Assembly (NCBI GenBank): GCA_022736495.1 | Contig: DZCR01000173.1 | Coordinates: 1 to 6,370, forward strand | DNA from: Desulfobacca acetoxidans | GTDB taxonomy: Bacteria > Desulfobacterota > Desulfobaccia > Desulfobaccales > 0-14-0-80-60-11 | Direction of reading: 5' to 3' | DNA: 6,370 nucleotides | Shown: positions 1-6,370 of the stretch, piece after piece | Layout of the letters: every line of letters starts with the position of its first letter | Numbering within the stretch: position 1 is the stretch's first letter | Made by a program: the position numbers and the translations under genes | Notes under the pieces: model-generated | Database searches by the model: none | The model's input: only the letters and a program-made list of their open reading frames with translations | Told to the model about the DNA's origin: nothing

Positions 1-33
1 TACGCTACATTTCGTCACATCTAAATCAGCCAT
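1..33 (-). CDS. 5' end of an unidentified gene, cut by the window edge
   Basis: Only the first 11 codons are visible, reading MADLDVTKCSV from an ATG at 33-31. The call rests on the start site: a perfect GGAGGA sits seven bases upstream of the ATG, the frame stays open to the edge, and the gene has the same orientation as its neighbours. The 145-base AT-rich gap before it contains a possible promoter, so it is probably its own transcription unit and not the tail of the addB-addA-SUMF1 run. The peptide is too short to assign a family. The single cysteine at residue 9 is noted, but nothing can be built on it. Confidence 0.7.
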   Translation of the reverse strand, partial: MADLDVTKCSV

Positions 34-40
34 TCGCTTT

Positions 41-46
41 TCCTCC
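41..46 (-). promoter_or_regulatory. Strong Shine-Dalgarno site of the gene starting at 33
   Basis: GGAGGA on the minus strand, with seven bases between it and the ATG. It is the best ribosome-binding site in the window and fixes the start of the partial gene. An 8-base palindrome (GCTTAAGC, 51-58) lies just upstream in the presumed leader; no role is claimed for it. Confidence 0.75.
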
Positions 47-101
47 AGTTGCTTAAGCCTGTAAAATTTTGCCCTTTTTATCTAAGTGAACCGGTATAAA
101 C

Positions 102-130
102 ACCATATCATCTATACATGATCAAGGCAA
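102..130 (-). promoter_or_regulatory. Possible sigma-70-like promoter for the gene starting at 33
   Basis: On the minus strand TTGCCT (130-125) and TATGGT (107-102) are separated by exactly 17 bases. Each matches the TTGACA/TATAAT consensus at four of six positions. The region is AT-rich against GC-rich flanks. Transcription would start near position 95 and give a leader of about 60 bases before the ATG at 33. Matches of this quality arise by chance in AT-rich DNA, so the support comes mainly from position and spacing. Confidence 0.4.
107..122. repeat. Short inverted repeat inside the putative promoter spacer
   Basis: ATCAT and ATGAT are perfect 5-base arms around a 6-base centre (CTATAC on the plus strand). 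The element fills most of the spacer between the proposed -35 and -10 boxes, a place where a repressor or MerR-type activator could bind. The arms are short, so it could be chance. Confidence 0.35.
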
Positions 131-150
131 GATAAAATAATGCAAAATCA

Positions 151-172
151 AAGGAAAAAGTAAGGAAAAAGG
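151..172. repeat. 11-base tandem repeat just downstream of the SUMF1 gene
   Basis: Two adjacent units, AAGGAAAAAGT (151-161) and AAGGAAAAAGG (162-172), differ only in the last base. On the transcribed minus strand this is a T/C-rich tract that begins six bases after the SUMF1 stop codon. No GC-rich hairpin precedes it, so I do not call an intrinsic terminator. The rest of the 34-178 gap holds the possible promoter and leader and nothing else that I can support. Confidence 0.6.
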
Positions 173-178
173 GGAAGG

Positions 179-1015
179 TTAAGGCTGGGCTGGACGTACC
201 ACCCGGAAGCCGATATAGCCATCGGCATAGGCGGGCGGTGCGGATTGGCGGGCGGCATTGCGCAAATCTCGGGGCCCGGCAATCCAGGAGCCGCCTTTGA
301 GGAGGCGTAAGACCCCGGGTTTGAAGGGGCCGCTGCGGCGAAGAGGCACATAGCGGTCCTGGCACCATTCGGAAGCGTTGCCGGCCATGTCAAAGAGGCC
401 ATAGCCGTTGGCGCCAAAAGAGCCTACCGGCGCAGTGAAGCTGAATCCGGTGGCTCCGGGTGTTGCTGTGCGGAAGTTGGCCCGAAAGACGCCGCCGGCA
501 TCGGGGGCCTGGCTCCCCCAGGGATAGGGCTGGCTCACCAGGCCTCCCCGGGCTGCGGCCTCCCACTGCTCTTCGGTCGGGAGCTTATAGGGGAAACCGG
601 TGACTTTGGTCAGCCATTGGCAGAAAGCCGCGGCATCGAACCAGGTAACCCCCACCACCGGCTGGTTGGGAGCATTGAGGTTTTTGTCCTCCCAATAAAG
701 AGGCGCCTGATGACCCGTAGCCTTGAGAAACCTGCCATACTGGGCGTTGGTGATTTCGGTGACACTGATATAAAAAGGTTTCAGATTGACTTTGTGGGAC
801 GGCGCTTCGTCGGCATAACGCCCCGTCTCGTTGGGCGGCGACCCCAGGAAGTACCAGCCCCCGGGGATAAGATGGAAACGGATGCCTTGGGCTTCGAGGG
901 TTTCCCGACCATAGGATGGGGGGAGGCTCACCAGTATCAGCCCCAGGCAGAGGAAGGCAACCCAGAAGATTTTGGCTTTTGGGTTTTGGGTTTTCGGAGA
1001 GTGGAAAGAGTTCAT
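179..1015 (-). CDS. Exported SUMF1/FGE-fold protein lacking FGE catalytic cysteines
   Basis: A 278-residue protein of the formylglycine-generating-enzyme (SUMF1) fold. Residues 1-15 are basic, 16-31 hydrophobic, and SYG at 34-36 is a possible signal-peptidase site, so it is probably periplasmic or anchored in the inner membrane. Family landmarks follow in order: IPGGWYFLGS (50-59), the FYISVTEITNAQYGRFL block (81-97), VTWFDAAAFCQWL (about 122-135), KLPTEEQWEAAARGG (144-158), GLFDMAGNASEWCQD (206-220), KGGSWI (240-245) and the terminal GFRVVRP. True FGE uses two cysteines spaced C-X4-C just after the GGSW/Y motif; here those positions are Ala246 and Leu251, so sulfatase activation is unlikely. 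Many bacterial SUMF1-fold proteins have other or unknown roles. I chose the ATG at 1015 because AAGG lies upstream and the signal peptide then starts cleanly; a GTG at 1042 would add nine residues but has no ribosome-binding site. The gene begins 46 bases after addA. Confidence 0.88.
   Translation of the reverse strand: MNSFHSPKTQNPKAKIFWVAFLCLGLILVSLPPSYGRETLEAQGIRFHLIPGGWYFLGSPPNETGRYADEAPSHKVNLKPFYISVTEITNAQYGRFLKATGHQAPLYWEDKNLNAPNQPVVGVTWFDAAAFCQWLTKVTGFPYKLPTEEQWEAAARGGLVSQPYPWGSQAPDAGGVFRANFRTATPGATGFSFTAPVGSFGANGYGLFDMAGNASEWCQDRYVPLRRSGPFKPGVLRLLKGGSWIAGPRDLRNAARQSAPPAYADGYIGFRVVRPAQP
970..997. repeat. Degenerate 7-base tandem array in the SUMF1 signal-peptide region
   Basis: Four units on the plus strand: TTTTGGC, TTTTGGG, TTTTGGG, TTTTCGG. 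Because 7 is not a multiple of 3, each unit is read in a different phase; together they encode the basic PKTQNPKAK stretch ahead of the hydrophobic core of the signal peptide. The plus strand has at least four evenly spaced GG pairs, enough for a weak two-tetrad G-quadruplex on the template strand. Confidence 0.75.
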
Positions 1016-1040
1016 ATTGCCTTGTTTATACCCGAAAACC
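989..1040. repeat. 9-base inverted repeat enclosing the SUMF1 start codon
   Basis: GGTTTTCGG at 989-997 is perfectly complementary to CCGAAAACC at 1032-1040. In the transcript the 34-base loop would hold the AAGG ribosome-binding site and the AUG at 1015. The stem is AU-rich in the middle and the loop is long, so a stable hairpin is uncertain; the arms may simply be edge units of the two flanking 7-base arrays. Confidence 0.5.
1020..1023 (-). promoter_or_regulatory. Weak ribosome-binding site supporting the SUMF1 start at 1015
   Basis: AAGG on the minus strand, only four bases from the ATG at 1015-1013. It is weak and closely spaced, but the alternative GTG at 1042 has nothing comparable in front of it. 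Confidence 0.45.
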
Positions 1041-1063
1041 ACAAACTGGAAACTGAAAACTTC
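1036..1063. repeat. Second degenerate 7-base tandem array, addA/SUMF1 junction
   Basis: Four units on the plus strand with a constant AAAC core: AAACCAC, AAACTGG, AAACTGA, AAACTTC. The array fills about half of the intergenic space and its last two bases enter the addA stop codon (TGA, 1064-1062). It has the same period as the array at 970-997 but the opposite A/T-strand orientation. Confidence 0.65.
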
Positions 1064-4000
1064 ATATCTCCACCATCTTCTGGCAAGCGGTAAAATAGAT
1101 ACCTACCCGGATAGTCTCTGGTGTCGCCAAACCCTTGGCCTTGGCCGCCATTTCCCGGTAGGCCGTAAGCTGGGGCCGGTATTTTTTCGTTTCTTGGACA
1201 ATAAAGCTATTCCAGTCTTCCCCTAAAGCCGGCCGGGAAGTCTTGAAATCCAAAAGCCACCACTCTTTGCCATCAAAGGCCAGGCGGTCCACCACTCCCC
1301 GGCGGATGTTCCCTGGTTGGGGTTGGTCTTCTATCAGCCACTCACTGGCCCCCCAGGGCAGATCGGGCCTGAAGAGCGCCGCCAAGAATGGGTCAGCCTG
1401 GCAGGCCTGCAACTCAGCTTGGATCTCCGGGGCCAGGCTGGCGGCGACGGCCTGGGACAGCCCCCCCTGGCGCAGAGCTGCAATGAGGGAAGCCGTATCC
1501 GGCAGCGGTTTGCCTGGGGCCAAACTTTCCAGAGCCCGGTGCGTGACTTCCCCTCGGAGCCGGGCCGCGTCGCCAGCCTCAGGGGATTCGGCCTGGGGTT
1601 GTGTGGTCGTCCCGGCAAGCGGCGTGGCCAATTGGGAGGGAAAGCTCACCTGATACGGCGCGGTCTCCGGGTGGAAATCCCAGGCCGCGGGCAATGCTTG
1701 GGGCTCCTGGAACTCACCATGCAAGGGCGGCACCGCGGTCGCCCGTTCCACCTGCAGCTCCGGGTCGGGCCAGCTTTCCAGCCGTCCTGAGGGCGGCAGG
1801 TCCTGCCGGTAATGCTCCTTGAGCCAGGCCAGGGGGCTGTTGCCGGCGATTTGCCACTGCCCTCTTTTATCGACTTTGGCCACCGCGGACATCAGCAGGC
1901 GCTGCCGGGCCCGGGTCACGGCCACATAAAAGACCCGCCGGGCTTCTTCCACCACCCGCTGGTTTTTGAGATTGCGCAGGAGCACGTAAAGGGAACTCTG
2001 CTTCTCCCGGATATAAGGGCGGGCCAGGGCCAGGCCGTGAACCCGGCTGCCGGGAATCTCCTCCAGCAGAAAAGGGGGCGTGTTGTCCTCACTCCTGACG
2101 GGCTGCCAGTCCAGGAAGGGGAGAAACACCTGGTGAAACTCCAAACCCTTGGCGCCGTGCACCGTCAAGATCTCCACCCGGGAGGCTTGGGATCGGGGGT
2201 CTGGCGGCTGAAAGGTTTCTGTTAAGGTGAAATCAGTTTTATTCAAGGTGGTCTCGGGGATGCCCGCTTCCGCCGCAGCCAACAGGTCCAGGTAAGCCCT
2301 TGCATTGGCCACGCCCAGAGGCCCTTCCCAGGCGGCGATCCCTTCCCAGGCAGAGGCCGCTCCGAGCCACTCCGTCAGAAGATCGGCCAGGGGCCGCCGC
2401 CCTACCTGGCGCCGGGCTTGCTCCAGGGACCCGGCCAGCGCCGCTAGTTCTGCAGGGCAGCCGCCCGCAGCGGCCAGGCGCCGCAGTTTCTCGGGCCACA
2501 AATCCCCCGGTGCTTGAGCTACTTCGGCCAGGGCCGCCAGATCCAGGGGGTTCCAGGGGCCTCTCAGAACCCCGGCCCAGGCCACCTCATCCTGAGGGTG
2601 GACCAGGGCCCGGGTCAGATTGTGCAGGTGCGCCACCACCCGGCTGTCGCCCAGTTTCAGTCCCTCTCTGACCCGGACGGCCAGCCCCGCCTCGCCCAAA
2701 GCTGTCAAATACAGGGGCAGATGGGTCCGGGTAAAGAGCAGGATGCCGATGGTTTCTTTTTCCTTTAAAGTGGGGAGGGCTTGAGTCACTTGTTGGGCCA
2801 GCCAGCGGGCTTCCAGTTCCCGGGCCGCCGGGTCGGTCTCTCCGGTAAACAGGGCCAGCTGAGGGACCGGTCCCTCTGGAGCGCCGGGGCGAGGCTCGGC
2901 GCGATGGAACTTAGCTCCCGCAACGCCGGCGGACATGATGGTGGCTTCGAAAACCTGGTTGGCCCACCCGATCAGGGTCCCGGTGGCCCGGAAGTTGGTG
3001 GTCAGCCACAAGGGCGTCAGCGGCAGGGGGGCGTTGGCACCGCAGGGCAGGCCGTTACGAGATTCCATGAATAGGCGGGGCTTGGCCTGGCGCCAGCCAT
3101 AGATGGACTGCTTGGGGTCCCCCACCACCATCAGAGTGCGGCCGGCGCCCTTCTCCCAGCCGGACATCAGGCGGCACAGCAGGGTCATCTGGTTCTCGCT
3201 GGTGTCCTGGAATTCATCCACCAGCAGGTGTTTGAGGCGCCAATCCAGGCGCAGCATGATCTCGGTGGGGTCGTCCTCCCGAAGTAGATTCAGGGTCGAC
3301 TGCTCCAAAGCCACGAAATCCAGAGCCCCTCTGTGGGCGCAGAGCTGCTCATAAACCTTCAAAGCTTCACCCACCAGGATGACCAGGTCTTGCAGGGCCG
3401 CGGCTTCTTCGGCAGAGACCCCGCTGGGGGTCAGGTTCCGGCACTGCTTCAGGGTCTGGGTCACCATTGGCGGCACGTCCTGAATCAGTCCGGCCCATTT
3501 TTTCTGATCAAAGCTGTCGGGGAAACCGTCTTTGGCGGAGAGGCGCTTGCGCGGGTCGCCGCCTTTGGTGAGGAGGACGGCGGCCACGGCTTGCCAGCCG
3601 GCCAGATCAGCGGGGGTGACGCCGGGGATCATCTTGGGGAGAATATTGCCATGAGAAGACCCTTGCAGTGTCAGCCAAAAATCGGGCCAGACCTGTCCCA
3701 GAGCGCTCTCTGCCAGTCCGACCCGCAACCCTTCCAGGGACGGTTGCAGCACCGTCTGGAACCGCTCTTCCAGGAGGCGCCGGTATTGGGCCGCGTCCCG
3801 GCTGACCCGGGCCAGGGCCAGGAACTCGCCCAGGCTGTCCCGGCGGCCCAGGAGTCCTTGCAACTCTTTGGCCAGGCGAAGCCAGTCATTGTTGAGGCGC
3901 ACCAGGCGGCGCACCAGGGCCTGCCGCACCGGGTCAGCGGCGGGGCGGGCGTTCAGGCGGGTGCGCAGTTCCTCCAGGGCTTCGGCCTTGAGCCACCGGT

Positions 4001-4451
4001 CTTCGTCTTCTTCTATGAGCGTGAAATCCAGGGGCGCCCCGGCCTCCTGGGGGGCCAGCTTCAAAAGTTGGGCGCAGAAACCGTGGAAAGTCATGATGGG
4101 GAGGCGCTCTGGGGTCAGCTTGAGCTGCGCCGCATCGGCGTGCCGCCGGAAGACCGCGGCTGCCAGTTCCTGGAGCTTCAAGTCCAGAGGGGAAGCCTCC
4201 GGGCCGGGGTCATGCCGTTCCCAGAGGAGGCGCATGACCCGGGCGCGCAGTTCGCCTGCGGCCTTGCGGGTGAAGGTCAGGGCCAGCATCTCCTCGGGGG
4301 TGTCCACCCGGGCCAAAAGGGTCAGGAACCGAGCCAGGAGCACCGAGGTCTTGCCGCTGCCCGCAGGGGCTTCCAGGTGAAAGCCTTCCAAAGGGCCCAG
4401 GGCCTGGTCCCGGATGGCTTGATCAGGGGGTTGGGAAGGTTCTTTGGTCAT
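1062..4451 (-). CDS. addA: AddA-type UvrD/RecB-family helicase-nuclease, complete
   Basis: A 1129-residue superfamily 1A helicase with a C-terminal RecB-type nuclease, the motor subunit of an AddAB double-strand-end resection complex. Motifs in order: Q-motif DQAIRDQAL (10-18), Walker A APAGSGKT (28-35), Ia LTFTRKAAGELRARV (58-72), Ib MTFHGFC (120-126), Walker B VDEFQDTSENQ (411-421), III VGDPKQSIYGWRQ (443-455), IV TTNFR (484-488), V ILTVHGAKGLEF (761-772) and VI VFYVAVTRARQRLL (840-853). The nuclease has His971 (GEVTHR), Asp1055 (GVVDRL), Asp1068 and Lys1070 (LLDFKTS), then Gln1094 and Tyr1098 (QLTAY), so its active site looks intact. Length is near that of known AddA proteins (about 1150-1230). 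An ATG at 4505 would add 18 residues and overlap addB, but they are highly basic, unlike the family's N-terminus, and would move the Q-motif away from the start. Neither ATG has a clear Shine-Dalgarno, which suggests translation coupled to addB. RecB is the main alternative, made unlikely by the AddB-like partner. Confidence 0.88.
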   Translation of the reverse strand: MTKEPSQPPDQAIRDQALGPLEGFHLEAPAGSGKTSVLLARFLTLLARVDTPEEMLALTFTRKAAGELRARVMRLLWERHDPGPEASPLDLKLQELAAAVFRRHADAAQLKLTPERLPIMTFHGFCAQLLKLAPQEAGAPLDFTLIEEDEDRWLKAEALEELRTRLNARPAADPVRQALVRRLVRLNNDWLRLAKELQGLLGRRDSLGEFLALARVSRDAAQYRRLLEERFQTVLQPSLEGLRVGLAESALGQVWPDFWLTLQGSSHGNILPKMIPGVTPADLAGWQAVAAVLLTKGGDPRKRLSAKDGFPDSFDQKKWAGLIQDVPPMVTQTLKQCRNLTPSGVSAEEAAALQDLVILVGEALKVYEQLCAHRGALDFVALEQSTLNLLREDDPTEIMLRLDWRLKHLLVDEFQDTSENQMTLLCRLMSGWEKGAGRTLMVVGDPKQSIYGWRQAKPRLFMESRNGLPCGANAPLPLTPLWLTTNFRATGTLIGWANQVFEATIMSAGVAGAKFHRAEPRPGAPEGPVPQLALFTGETDPAARELEARWLAQQVTQALPTLKEKETIGILLFTRTHLPLYLTALGEAGLAVRVREGLKLGDSRVVAHLHNLTRALVHPQDEVAWAGVLRGPWNPLDLAALAEVAQAPGDLWPEKLRRLAAAGGCPAELAALAGSLEQARRQVGRRPLADLLTEWLGAASAWEGIAAWEGPLGVANARAYLDLLAAAEAGIPETTLNKTDFTLTETFQPPDPRSQASRVEILTVHGAKGLEFHQVFLPFLDWQPVRSEDNTPPFLLEEIPGSRVHGLALARPYIREKQSSLYVLLRNLKNQRVVEEARRVFYVAVTRARQRLLMSAVAKVDKRGQWQIAGNSPLAWLKEHYRQDLPPSGRLESWPDPELQVERATAVPPLHGEFQEPQALPAAWDFHPETAPYQVSFPSQLATPLAGTTTQPQAESPEAGDAARLRGEVTHRALESLAPGKPLPDTASLIAALRQGGLSQAVAASLAPEIQAELQACQADPFLAALFRPDLPWGASEWLIEDQPQPGNIRRGVVDRLAFDGKEWWLLDFKTSRPALGEDWNSFIVQETKKYRPQLTAYREMAAKAKGLATPETIRVGIYFTACQKMVEI

Positions 4452-4473
4452 CGGCAGTTGTGTACGGTTGTGC

Positions 4474-6370
4474 CTACAGTTCTTCTTCCTCGTCCGCGGC
4501 AACATTGGCCGGAATAAAACCGCATATCAGACTATAAAGACAATATTGGCAGGCCCCCTGGTTTTTACCCGCCGGGGCGGGGTTGGGGTCGGGACGAAAA
4601 TCCCCGGCGGCCAGGCGTCGGCCCAGGGCCGCCACCCGCTCAGCAAAGGCTTTGGCCGCGGCCCGCCAGGTTTCTGGAGTGGCGCCGAAATCTTCGTGCT
4701 TCAAGTGCTGGGGCCGGGGTGATTTGAGGCCGATGAACCCGGCTCTGAGCTTTGCCGCCGCTGGTTGACCCGGCACCCGGCCCTGCTGCACGGCCAGGAG
4801 ATAACAGGGCAATTGGGGTTCTTCTATGTCGTCAAAGACCTTGTGTTTTTTGGGGATTTCGCCGCTCTTGTAATCCCAGACCACAAGATCGGCATTATCG
4901 GATTGATAATCCAAGCGGTCGATGCGGCCTTTCAGGGTAAAGGGCCAGTCTTGGCAATGCAGGCCCTGAAACCCCACTTCCGTATCCAGCCACTGCCAGC
5001 CTGCTGCGAAACGCTCCTGTTCCAGGCGCAGCCACTCCCAGAGCAGGCCGGCCTCCCCCAGCCAGCGGTCGGCCTCCGCCTGCCAGTGCAGATCGAAGCT
5101 CAAAGGGGCCAGGATCTGGCGGGCGGCTTCCTTAAGCAATTCCTGGGCCCGCGCGTGGTCCCAGAGCCTTTCCGGTTCGAGGACCTCTTTAAACTCCGAG
5201 GCAAAGAGGGCCAGCGCCGCATGCAGCAATTGGCCCCGTTCCCGGGGGTCCAGCCCTGCTTTGATCTGCGGCAGTTCTTTAATCTTCAGTAAATGCTCCA
5301 AAAGAAAACGGCAAGGACATCCCAGGGCGGTGCTGATCTGGCTCAGGGAGATTTGGCCGGGCAAAGTTAGGGGCAGGGGGTAGTCCACATAGCCGGGGCC
5401 AAGCGGAGTTCCCGCAGCCTGAAATACCGCTCGGACCGCCGGAGACCGCAGCCAAGCCGGGTGCGGCGAGGTCAGGACCGCCATCTCGGCTTGGTTCCAC
5501 TCCCCCAGATACAGCGGCGTGCTCACCCGCTCTTCCTGCTCCACCATCTCGGGCCGGGTGAAGGTGAGGTGAGACGCGGTCCCTAAAAGATTTTCCCAGA
5601 GGGCCGCAGCAAAATGGTGTTGGCTCTGGTACGTCCCCCCCAGAACCTGGCGCTTTTCGGCGGCGGCGAGCAACGGCAGGGGCCGGGGCAGCGCCGGCAG
5701 GACCCCGGAGTTCATCCCCAGACAAAAAACCCGATCAAAGTCCAAACCCCGCATCTCTAAAAGACCCAGGACCTGAACCCCGGCGGTCTGAATTCCCGGT
5801 CCGGACAGAATAATCCGGTGGGCTCCGACCTTGAGCCACTCCAGGAACTCGCCGGCCGCCATCACCTCTGAGTTCAGGGCGCTTTCCACTGCGGCCAAAA
5901 GCCCTGTGAGGCGAACCCAGGCTTCGGCGTCGGCCTCATGCAGCCCCCGGGGAAAGTCCAGTTCCCGCCAGGCCGCCTGCAATTGACGGCACCACTGCCT
6001 CACCGGGGCCACGGACAGATTTAAGGAATACCAGACCCGGTCCAGTCGCGCCAGCACCTCACCCTCGTCCTCTCCGTGCGGGGTTCGAGTCACCGTTTTC
6101 CGCAGGCGGTCCCAGCCCTGCTCCACACGCCGCTTTCGGAAGAGCTGGTCCCAGCGGGCCAGGGGCTGGCCTTGGACGTGTAAATTTCCATAGTAAGGGG
6201 ATAGGAGCAGAGAGACCAGGTCTTCCCGGCGCTCGCGGTCGGCCAGGAAGTGCAAAGGCAGAAGCCCGGCCAAAAAGAGGGGGGCTTCCGAAAGGCGTGA
6301 ACCCTGGGAAAAGTTGTAGGCCCAACCGTCCGGGGCTTCGGTGGGTCCCAGGACTTCGGCCAGGACCCGC
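4474..6370 (-). CDS. addB: AddB-type PD-(D/E)XK nuclease subunit, N-terminus outside window
   Basis: The last 631 codons of an AddB-type protein; the frame has no stop up to 6370. Numbering is from the first whole codon in the window. The TTG at 6273 is internal, since homology-like sequence (APLFLAGLLPLHFL) spans it. Residues 199-225 carry the degenerate motif V-like block typical of AddB (VQVLGLLEMRGLDFD, then GMNSGVLP). The nuclease follows: His383 (RGQLLH), Asp484 (KGRIDRLDY), Asp499 and Lys501 (VVWDYKSGE), then Gln519 and Tyr523. Cys351 (GCPCRF) together with Cys607, Cys610 and Cys616 (C-X2-C-X5-C) matches the AddB 4Fe-4S ligand pattern that pins the nuclease domain. The protein ends in an acidic DEEEEL tail. 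AddB proteins are usually about 900-1170 residues, so roughly a third to a half is missing here, including the region that would show whether a Walker A exists. In AddAB this subunit cuts the strand opposite to AddA and reads Chi-like sites. Confidence 0.85.
   Translation of the reverse strand, partial: RVLAEVLGPTEAPDGWAYNFSQGSRLSEAPLFLAGLLPLHFLADRERREDLVSLLLSPYYGNLHVQGQPLARWDQLFRKRRVEQGWDRLRKTVTRTPHGEDEGEVLARLDRVWYSLNLSVAPVRQWCRQLQAAWRELDFPRGLHEADAEAWVRLTGLLAAVESALNSEVMAAGEFLEWLKVGAHRIILSGPGIQTAGVQVLGLLEMRGLDFDRVFCLGMNSGVLPALPRPLPLLAAAEKRQVLGGTYQSQHHFAAALWENLLGTASHLTFTRPEMVEQEERVSTPLYLGEWNQAEMAVLTSPHPAWLRSPAVRAVFQAAGTPLGPGYVDYPLPLTLPGQISLSQISTALGCPCRFLLEHLLKIKELPQIKAGLDPRERGQLLHAALALFASEFKEVLEPERLWDHARAQELLKEAARQILAPLSFDLHWQAEADRWLGEAGLLWEWLRLEQERFAAGWQWLDTEVGFQGLHCQDWPFTLKGRIDRLDYQSDNADLVVWDYKSGEIPKKHKVFDDIEEPQLPCYLLAVQQGRVPGQPAAAKLRAGFIGLKSPRPQHLKHEDFGATPETWRAAAKAFAERVAALGRRLAAGDFRPDPNPAPAGKNQGACQYCLYSLICGFIPANVAADEEEEL

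Noticed and set aside
140..178. Intrinsic terminator after the SUMF1 gene
   Set aside because: The transcribed strand is T/C-rich but no GC-rich stem-loop precedes a T run.
108..417. Minus-strand open frames of 86-89 codons overlapping the end of the SUMF1 gene
   Set aside because: They are out-of-frame shadows of the SUMF1 coding region, with proline/arginine-rich translations and no ribosome-binding support.
1025..1052. TATAAA with an upstream TTTCCA as a promoter for the SUMF1 gene
   Set aside because: The predicted start would fall about three bases before the ATG and exclude the AAGG ribosome-binding site; the -35 match is weak and sits inside the 7-base repeat array.
970..1063. CRISPR-like array
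   Set aside because: The repeats are 7 bases long, contiguous and degenerate, with no unique spacers; they are simple tandem repeats.
617..1790. Several plus-strand open frames of 84-158 codons opposite the SUMF1 gene and the end of addA
   Set aside because: They overlap each other and well-supported minus-strand genes, and their translations are low-complexity shadows without domains.
3333..4517. 394-codon open frame on the plus strand, antisense to addA
   Set aside because: It lies wholly opposite a gene with all helicase motifs intact, has no recognisable domain, and long antisense frames are expected in GC-rich coding DNA.
6271..6273. TTG as the start of the AddB-type gene
   Set aside because: The frame is open to the window edge and the AddB-like sequence continues upstream without a break, so this TTG is an internal leucine.

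Overview
The window looks like bacterial chromosome. It is GC-rich and densely coded, and every supported gene lies on the minus strand. The gene set and protein style (an AddAB-type pair in addB-addA order, and an exported SUMF1-domain protein) would fit a Desulfobacterota/deltaproteobacterial-like organism. That placement is an impression from sequence style only and was not tested by any search.

Layout, read in the direction of transcription (from high to low coordinates). At 6370-4474 is the C-terminal 631 codons of an AddB-type nuclease subunit; its start lies beyond the window edge. After a 22-base gap, 4451-1062 encodes a complete AddA-type helicase-nuclease. After a further 46 bases, 1015-179 encodes an exported or membrane-anchored protein with a formylglycine-generating-enzyme (SUMF1) fold that lacks both catalytic cysteines of true FGE. 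Positions 178-34 form an AT-rich intergenic region with a possible promoter, an inverted repeat and an 11-base tandem repeat. At 33-1 a new gene begins behind a strong Shine-Dalgarno sequence, and only its first 11 codons are visible.

AddA and AddB would form a two-subunit, two-nuclease complex that resects double-strand DNA ends for RecA-dependent recombination. AddA supplies the UvrD-type motor and one nuclease; AddB supplies the second nuclease and an iron-sulfur cluster. All catalytic motifs that fall inside the window are intact in both. The SUMF1 protein is close enough to be co-transcribed, but its export signal puts it in a different compartment, so a shared function is doubtful.

The least ordinary part is the addA/SUMF1 junction. 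Two degenerate 7-base tandem arrays lie on either side of the SUMF1 start codon, and a perfect 9-base inverted repeat could place the ribosome-binding site and AUG in an RNA loop. I see no CRISPR array, tRNA, rRNA, insertion sequence or clear intrinsic terminator, and no convincing sign of a new defence system.
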